A DNA stretch of 64,000 nt, from assembly GCA_002021875.1 (NCBI GenBank), contig CP018627.1, forward strand, positions 8,122,001 to 8,186,000. The letters are read 5' to 3'. The notes under the pieces are model-generated. The model had not been told where the DNA came from and made no database searches. It saw only the letters and a list, made by a program, of their open reading frames with translations. Of the stretch, positions 58,944 to 64,000 are shown one piece after another (within the stretch, counting starts at the first letter, position 1; each line of letters begins with the position of its first letter). Source of the DNA: Streptomyces hygroscopicus. GTDB taxonomy: Bacteria > Actinomycetota > Actinomycetes > Streptomycetales > Streptomycetaceae. Both the position numbers and the translations under genes were made by a program.

Positions 58944-59680
58944 GCCGCCGGGGTCTCCAGGGCGTAGCCGACGCCGTGCACCGTACGGATCCGTTCCGCG
59001 CCGATCTTCCGCCGCAGCGCCTTGATGTGGCTGTCCACGGTGCGGGTGCCCGAGGCGTCCGCCCAGTCCCACACCTCGGCCAGCAGCTGCTCACGCGAGA
59101 GCACCGCGCGCGGGGTGTTGGCCAGACAGACCAGCAGATCGAACTCGGTCGGGGTCAGATGCACATCCGAACCGCGCACCCGCACCCGGCGCTGGGCGTG
59201 GTCGATCTCCAGTTCGCCCAGGCGCAGGATCCCGCTGCGCGGGGTGTGCGCGGCCAGCGCCGCCCGCTCCACCCGCCGCAGCAGCACATGCACCCGCGCG
59301 GCCAGTTCGCGCATGGAGAACGGCTTGGTCATGTAGTCGTCGGCACCGACCCCGAGCCCCACCAGCATGTCGGTTTCGTCATCGCGCGCGGTCAGCATGA
59401 GCACGGGCACCGGACGGCGGGCCTGCACCCGGCGGCAGACCTCCAGACCGTCGAAGCCCGGCAGCATCACGTCGAGGACCAGCAGATCGGGCTGCCACGC
59501 CTCGGCCGTGTCCACCGCCGCCGGACCGTCTCCCGCCGTCTGGACCTGGAACCCCTCGGCACGCAGCCGGGCCGCGATGGCGTCCACTATGGTCGGATCG
59601 TCCTCGACGACGAGGACCCGGCGCTGTGCGCCAGGGGTGGTCGTGGCGGTCCCGTTGTGACCGTTGTGAGTCTGCTCCAT
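58940..59680 (-). CDS. OmpR-family response regulator
   Basis: 246 aa. Receiver with acidic pocket EDD, phospho-Asp70 in DLLVLDVMLPG, and Lys in YMTKPFS; DNA-binding winged helix with LTPTEFDLLVCLANTPRAVLSREQLLAEVWDWA and RRKIGAERIRTVHGVGYAL. First gene of the pair; start ATG 59680 (MEQTHNGHN) gives a short Thr/Asn-rich lead. Upstream codons are open but non-coding. Confidence 0.92.
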   Translation of the reverse strand: MEQTHNGHNGTATTTPGAQRRVLVVEDDPTIVDAIAARLRAEGFQVQTAGDGPAAVDTAEAWQPDLLVLDVMLPGFDGLEVCRRVQARRPVPVLMLTARDDETDMLVGLGVGADDYMTKPFSMRELAARVHVLLRRVERAALAAHTPRSGILRLGELEIDHAQRRVRVRGSDVHLTPTEFDLLVCLANTPRAVLSREQLLAEVWDWADASGTRTVDSHIKALRRKIGAERIRTVHGVGYALETPAA

Positions 59681-59784
59681 ACGCCCGCCCCTGCGTCTTC
59701 CGGTGAAACCCGCGGCTCGCGCCTGGTCATCGCTCAGCCGCGTTTGGTAGGCAAGCAAGCGTAAAGCCAGCGTACGCGGCTTTG

Positions 59785-60531
59785 CTACGCGCCCCGAACG
59801 GCGAGATGCACGACGTCGGGAACACCCCGGGCAACGGTGACCTCTTCCGTACGCACCTGCGTGAAACCGGCATTCCGGAGAGATTCCTCGAATGCGGGTG
59901 ACGGCTGCGCCGACCAGACGGCCAGCACTCCGCCCGGTGCCAGGCGCGCCGCACAGGCGGCGAGTCCGGCGGGGGAGTAGAGGCCGTCGTTGTCCTCGGT
60001 GACGGTCCAGTCGGGGCCGTTGTCGATGTCCAGGCACAGCGCGTCATAGGTCTGCGGGGTCTGCGGGGCCCGCGGGCCGGTCCGCAGCCAGGCGACCAGA
60101 TCGGCGTGGACGATCTCGGCGCGCGGGTCGGCCAGCGCCCCGGCGGTCACGGCCGCCAGGGGTCCTTCGTGGTGCCAGTCGATCACCGCCGCCTCCCGCT
60201 CGACCACCGCGATCCGCCCCCACCGGGGCTCCGCCACCGCCTCGACCAGCGAAAACCCGACGCCGAGCCCGCCGATGAGCAGCGCGGGGGAGGGCCGGTC
60301 GGCGGGCAGCGCGCCGAGGGCGGCGCGGATGAGCAGCCGCTCGGAGCGGCCGTCGGAGGTGTCCATGAGGAAGCACCCATTGGCGATGATCTCGAAGACG
60401 GCGTCGCCCGACGGCCCCCCGTCACCGCGCCGCCGCAACACCACCTCGCCGTACGGACCCTCCCGGCGGTCGACGGTCACCGGCCGGTCGTCGTCGGCGG
60501 GGCGGAGGTCGTACGGCGGCTGCGGATGCAT
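59785..60531 (-). CDS. Spermidine synthase-fold methyltransferase-like protein
   Basis: 248 aa. SAM-type Rossmann core: PSPALLIGGLGVGFSLVEAVAEPRWGRIAVVEREAAVIDWH and the acidic YDALCLDIDNGPDWTV. The polyamine-synthase catalytic Asp block is replaced by DNGPDW, so true aminopropyl transfer is doubtful. Standalone actinobacterial members are common and uncharacterised. ATG 60531 (MHPQPPYDLRPADD). Confidence 0.75.
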   Translation of the reverse strand: MHPQPPYDLRPADDDRPVTVDRREGPYGEVVLRRRGDGGPSGDAVFEIIANGCFLMDTSDGRSERLLIRAALGALPADRPSPALLIGGLGVGFSLVEAVAEPRWGRIAVVEREAAVIDWHHEGPLAAVTAGALADPRAEIVHADLVAWLRTGPRAPQTPQTYDALCLDIDNGPDWTVTEDNDGLYSPAGLAACAARLAPGGVLAVWSAQPSPAFEESLRNAGFTQVRTEEVTVARGVPDVVHLAVRGA

Positions 60532-60739
60532 GGGGTGGGGTCCTCCCGGGTGGTCCTGATGCCGCCATCCTCGCGTCGGTCTCGCTCGCCGGTCCAGCCG
60601 ATTCCCTCGGCGGTCCGGTGCCACGACGTCGCCCGCGTCACAGCCGGCGCCACGGTGACATGACTCACGGCCCCCGGGTTGTTGTTCCCGTCGTCGTGGA
60701 TATGCGGAGAGCAGAGGGAGTGAGGAAGGGGCGCGGGCG

Positions 60740-61879
60740 TTGACGACATCGATACGAGGGACGACGGACGCGGAGCCCGAGGGCGCGGACGGCTCCGGGG
60801 CGCCGGGGTCTGTGGGTGCCGACAGCTCCGGGCCACCCGGCTCCGCGGACGCGGACGCCTCCGGCGTGGCCCTTACCGCGTGGGCGGCCTCTATGGCGTC
60901 GGCGGGGCCTTCGTCGGCCGCTCCCGGGCGCCGTCCGGCCGTCCCGGGCGCGCGGGTGGCGGACGGCGGTGACCCGGGTGGGCAAGGGGTAGCCGGGACG
61001 GCTCGTCCGTGTGTCGGCTCGGCCGGTCGGCGGCGGGCGGCAGGGCCTACCGGGCCGGCCGCCGCCGGGGCCAGTACGCCGCAGGGGTCGGCAGCCGGGA
61101 CGGGGCACGGGCGCCTTACGGCCGCCGCGGCGGGGCGCGAGCGCCTTACGGCCGCCACAGCGGTGGGCCCGAGCACGCTGCCCCGCCTCAGCAACCCGCC
61201 GCGCCTCAACCGGCTGCCGCGCACGCTCATCCGCGTGCCGTTCACCCTCGGCTACACGCTCGTCCTGCTCGGCACCGGGCTCTACGCCCGCCTCGGCGAC
61301 CCCGGCACCGTGCACGATCTGCTCGCGGACTCCAGCACCGATGTGTCCCACCTCTCCCAGCGGCCGCTGCTGACACTGCTGGTCAGCGCGTTGTGGGCGG
61401 TGGGCGGAATCACCTCGCCCTATCTGGTCGTCTTCCCCCTGGTGCTCGGCGCGCTGGAGCGGCGGGTCGGCGGGGTGCGGACCGCCGGGGTGTTCCTGCT
61501 CGGCCATGTGCTGGCGACGCTGCTCACCGAGCTCCCGGTGGCCGCCTCCGTCGCCGTCGGGCATCTCCCGGACAGCTCGCTGCGCCGCCTCGACTACGGG
61601 GTCAGCTACGGCCTGATCGCCTGCGCCGCCGCGCTCGCCGGGCTGCTGGTGCCCCGGCTGCGCTGGGCGCTGCTCGGCGGGATCGGCGTCGCGCTCGCCG
61701 CCGGGAGCCTCGTCGACTTCGATCCGCTCACCGAGTGGGGCCATGGGCTCGCCCTGCTGATCGGCGTCGTCTGCTGGCCGTATGTCCGGCGAAACGCCAG
61801 GTGGCGGCCCTCCTCGAAGGTCGGCGACGCCGCCGAGGGCGGCTTCGCTCACAGCGAACGAGCGTCCGGGAACACCTGA
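60740..61879 (+). CDS. Rhomboid-like membrane protein with disordered N-terminus
   Basis: 379 aa if TTG 60740 is the start. Residues 1-155 are Ala/Gly/Ser/Pro-rich and carry no domain; the rest has five to six hydrophobic helices (FTLGYTLVLLGTGLYARLG, LLTLLVSALWAVGGITSPYLVVFPLVLGALERRVG, TAGVFLLGHVLATLL). A rhomboid-like GxS...H arrangement is suggested by GVSYGLIACAAALAG and EWGHGLALLIGVV. A GTG at about 61163 just before the membrane part is an alternative start. Serine protease activity is not certain. Confidence 0.7.
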   Translation: MTTSIRGTTDAEPEGADGSGAPGSVGADSSGPPGSADADASGVALTAWAASMASAGPSSAAPGRRPAVPGARVADGGDPGGQGVAGTARPCVGSAGRRRAAGPTGPAAAGASTPQGSAAGTGHGRLTAAAAGRERLTAATAVGPSTLPRLSNPPRLNRLPRTLIRVPFTLGYTLVLLGTGLYARLGDPGTVHDLLADSSTDVSHLSQRPLLTLLVSALWAVGGITSPYLVVFPLVLGALERRVGGVRTAGVFLLGHVLATLLTELPVAASVAVGHLPDSSLRRLDYGVSYGLIACAAALAGLLVPRLRWALLGGIGVALAAGSLVDFDPLTEWGHGLALLIGVVCWPYVRRNARWRPSSKVGDAAEGGFAHSERASGNT

Positions 61880-61911
61880 GGCCCCTCCGTGCATTGAGTG
61901 GGCATTGATTA

Positions 61912-61932
61912 TTTGAGTCTCACCGACTCAAG
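61912..61932. promoter_or_regulatory. HAIR operator (HspR-binding) upstream of lon
   Basis: TTTGAGT-N7-ACTCAAG fits the HAIR consensus CTTGAGT-N7-ACTCAAG in 13 of 14 arm bases. It lies 21 bp before the lon start. HspR is the heat-shock repressor of dnaK, clpB and lon in Streptomyces, so lon here should be heat induced through HspR. Confidence 0.92.
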
Positions 61933-61953
61933 TTGCCTGCCGAAGGGGAGATC

Positions 61954-64000
61954 ATGGCTTCGCTGTCCACACCGCTCACCCTGCCCGTACTGCCTCTCGA
62001 CGACGAGGTCGTGCTGCCCGGCATGGTGGTGCCGCTGGACCTTTCCGATACCGAGGTACGCGCCGCGGTGGAGGCCGCCCAGGCCGCCGCACGCTCCAGT
62101 GGGAGCGGCAGCGGTAAGCCGAGGGTGCTGCTGGTGCCGCGTGTCGACGGCACGTACGCGGGCATCGGCACGCTCGGCACCATCGAGCAGGTGGGCCGGC
62201 TCTCCGACGGCGATCCCGGCGCGCTGATCCGCGGTGTGCGCCGCGTCCGCATCGGGGCCGGGACCACCGGACCCGGGGCGGCGCTGTGGGTGGAGGGGAC
62301 CACGGTCGAGGAGATCGTGCCCGATCCGCTGCCCGGTGCCGTCACCGAACTGATCAAGGAATACAAGGCGCTGGCCACGAGCTGGCTGCGCAAGCGGGGC
62401 GCCTGGCAGGTCGTGGACCGGGTGGAGCAGATCGACGATGTCGCGCAGCTCGCCGACAACTCCGGCTACTCGCCCTTCCTGAGCGTGGCCCAGCGCGTCG
62501 AACTGCTGGAGACCACCGACCCGGTGGCCCGGCTGAAGCTCGCCGTCACCTGGCTGAGCGACCACCTCGCCGAGCAGGACGTCGCCGAGTCGATCGCCAA
62601 GGACGTCCAGGAGGGCGTCGATAAGCAGCAGCGCGAATTCCTGCTGCGGCGCCAGCTCGAAGCCGTCCGTAAGGAGCTCGCCGAGCTGAACGGCGACCCC
62701 GAGGACGAGTCCGGCGACTACCGGGCCCGGGTCGAGTCCGCCGATCTGCCGGACAAGGTGCGCGAGGCGGCCCTCAAGGAGGTCGACAAGCTGGAGCGGT
62801 CCAGCGACCAGAGCCCCGAGGGCAGTTGGATCCGCACCTGGCTGGACACCGTCCTGGAGCTGCCCTGGAACGAGCGCACCGAGGACGCGTACGACATCCA
62901 GGGCGCCAAGGCCGTGCTCGACGCCGACCACGCGGGCCTGGACGACGTCAAGGAGCGGATCACCGAGTACCTGGCGGTGCGCAAGCGCCGCGCCGACCGG
63001 GGCCTCGGCGTCGTCGGCGGCCGCCGCGGCGGCGCGGTGCTGGCCCTGGTGGGTCCGCCCGGCGTCGGCAAGACCAGCCTGGGCGAGAGCGTCGCCCGCG
63101 CGATGGGGCGGAAGTTCGTCCGGGTCGCGCTCGGCGGCGTCCGCGACGAGGCGGAGATCCGCGGCCACCGGCGCACCTACGTGGGCGCGCTGCCCGGCCG
63201 GGTCGTCCGGGCCATCAAGGAGGCGGGTTCCATGAACCCCGTCGTCCTCCTCGACGAGATCGACAAGGTCGGCTCCGACTTCCGCGGCGACCCGGCCGCG
63301 GCCCTGCTGGAGGTCCTGGACCCGGCCCAGAACCACACCTTCCGCGACCACTACCTGGAGGTCGAACTCGACCTGAGCGACGTGGTCTTCCTCGCCACCG
63401 CCAACGTCCTGGAGGCCATCCCGGAGGCGCTCCTGGACCGCATGGAGCTGGTGCGCCTGGACGGCTACACCGAGGACGAGAAGGTCACCATCGCCCGTGA
63501 CCACCTGCTGCCCCGGCAGCTGGAGCGGGCCGGCCTGGAGCCGGGCGAGGTCACGGTGGCGGACGAGGCGCTGCGCAAGCTGGCGGGCGAGTACACCCGC
63601 GAGGCGGGCGTACGGACCCTGGAGCGCTCCATCGCCCGGCTGCTGCGCAAGGTGGCGGCCCAGCACGAGCTCGGCGAGCGCGAACTCCCCTTCACCGTCG
63701 GCGTGGCGGAGCTGCGCCCGCTGATCGGCCGGCCGCACCACACTCCCGAGTCCGCCCAGGACCCGGCCGAGCGCCGCACCGCCGTCCCCGGTGTGGCGAC
63801 CGGGCTCGCGGTCACGGGCGCGGGCGGTGACGTGCTGTTCGTGGAGGCGTCGCTGGCCGACCCGGAGACGGGCGGCGCGGGGCTGAACCTCACCGGTCAG
63901 CTCGGCGACGTCATGAAGGAGTCCGCCCAGATCGCGCTCTCCTTCCTGCGCTCCCGCGGCGCGGAGCTGGAGCTGCCGGTCGGCGACCTGAAGGAGCGCG
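61954..64000 (+). CDS. lon: ATP-dependent protease Lon (3' end outside window)
   Basis: 682 codons are present; the gene runs off the right edge. The N-terminal LON substrate domain starts TLPVLPLDDEVVLPGMVVPL; a coiled region follows (KQQREFLLRRQLEAVRKELAEL). AAA+ core: Walker A LVGPPGVGKTSLG, Walker B VVLLDEIDKVG, sensor ATANVLEAIP. The proteolytic domain has begun (TAVPGVATGLAVTGAGGDVLFVEASL), but the catalytic Ser-Lys lies beyond the end. It degrades damaged and regulatory proteins in the cytoplasm. ATG 61954 has GAAGGGGAG upstream. HAIR control precedes it. Confidence 0.96.
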   Translation, partial: MASLSTPLTLPVLPLDDEVVLPGMVVPLDLSDTEVRAAVEAAQAAARSSGSGSGKPRVLLVPRVDGTYAGIGTLGTIEQVGRLSDGDPGALIRGVRRVRIGAGTTGPGAALWVEGTTVEEIVPDPLPGAVTELIKEYKALATSWLRKRGAWQVVDRVEQIDDVAQLADNSGYSPFLSVAQRVELLETTDPVARLKLAVTWLSDHLAEQDVAESIAKDVQEGVDKQQREFLLRRQLEAVRKELAELNGDPEDESGDYRARVESADLPDKVREAALKEVDKLERSSDQSPEGSWIRTWLDTVLELPWNERTEDAYDIQGAKAVLDADHAGLDDVKERITEYLAVRKRRADRGLGVVGGRRGGAVLALVGPPGVGKTSLGESVARAMGRKFVRVALGGVRDEAEIRGHRRTYVGALPGRVVRAIKEAGSMNPVVLLDEIDKVGSDFRGDPAAALLEVLDPAQNHTFRDHYLEVELDLSDVVFLATANVLEAIPEALLDRMELVRLDGYTEDEKVTIARDHLLPRQLERAGLEPGEVTVADEALRKLAGEYTREAGVRTLERSIARLLRKVAAQHELGERELPFTVGVAELRPLIGRPHHTPESAQDPAERRTAVPGVATGLAVTGAGGDVLFVEASLADPETGGAGLNLTGQLGDVMKESAQIALSFLRSRGAELELPVGDLKER

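Overview
The window is about 64 kb of very GC-rich DNA with strong third-position GC bias, GTG/TTG starts and purine-rich ribosome sites. It carries Streptomyces marker genes (dasR-dasABC, a WhiB-like protein, a sigma-B-type operon, nickel SOD, snapalysin, a SARP regulator, fused 2-oxoglutarate dehydrogenase, HspR-type control of lon). Gene order matches, from memory, the S. coelicolor core chromosome from dasR (SCO5231) to lon (SCO5285). It is therefore a Streptomyces chromosome arm or core segment, not a plasmid or prophage. I see no tRNA, rRNA, CRISPR array or complete insertion sequence.

Layout. 1-6.6 kb: chitobiose uptake and catabolism (dasR, dasABC, a GH3 hexosaminidase, a GlmS-like SIS protein) with DasR-type operators. 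7-13 kb: a PdtaS-like sensor kinase, wblE, a lipid kinase, a small membrane protein ending in a MITE, and the sigH/anti-sigma operon. 13-19.7 kb: assorted metabolism (antiporter, endolysin-like amidase, glutaminase, AraC regulator, KAS III paralogue). 19.8-27.8 kb: secreted HAD phosphatase, two STAS proteins, the divergent snapalysin/LysR pair and a SpoIIE-type phosphatase. 27.9-32 kb: an NmrA/TetR pair, then sodN/sodX overlapping a CGNR zinc-finger gene. 32-38 kb: a polar amino acid ABC transporter, malic enzyme and a quinone-oxidoreductase-like protein. 38.9-40.8 kb: a PadR/DUF4097 operon with a palindromic operator.

41.2-49.9 kb is the most accessory-looking part. An A-T-TE (NRPS-like) synthetase, a Rossmann reductase and a SnoaL/NTF2-like protein lie in one tight operon. 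This matches the set used by streptomycetes to make p-terphenyls (polyporic acid to terferol). A nitroreductase/TetR pair, a SARP activator, an SDR and a MerR regulator follow. Two repeat elements separate the SDR from the MerR gene.

50-64 kb: a large HTH/coiled-coil/NB-ARC/TPR STAND protein, kgd, a two-component system, a spermidine-synthase-fold protein, a rhomboid-like membrane protein, and the start of lon behind a HAIR operator.

Points most worth a second look: the p-terphenyl cassette; the two CTAG-targeted MITEs that each sit exactly on a stop codon; a near-consensus DasR site in front of the sensor kinase rather than a sugar gene; a probable type II NagB in the das cluster; and the sodX/CGNR antisense overlap.
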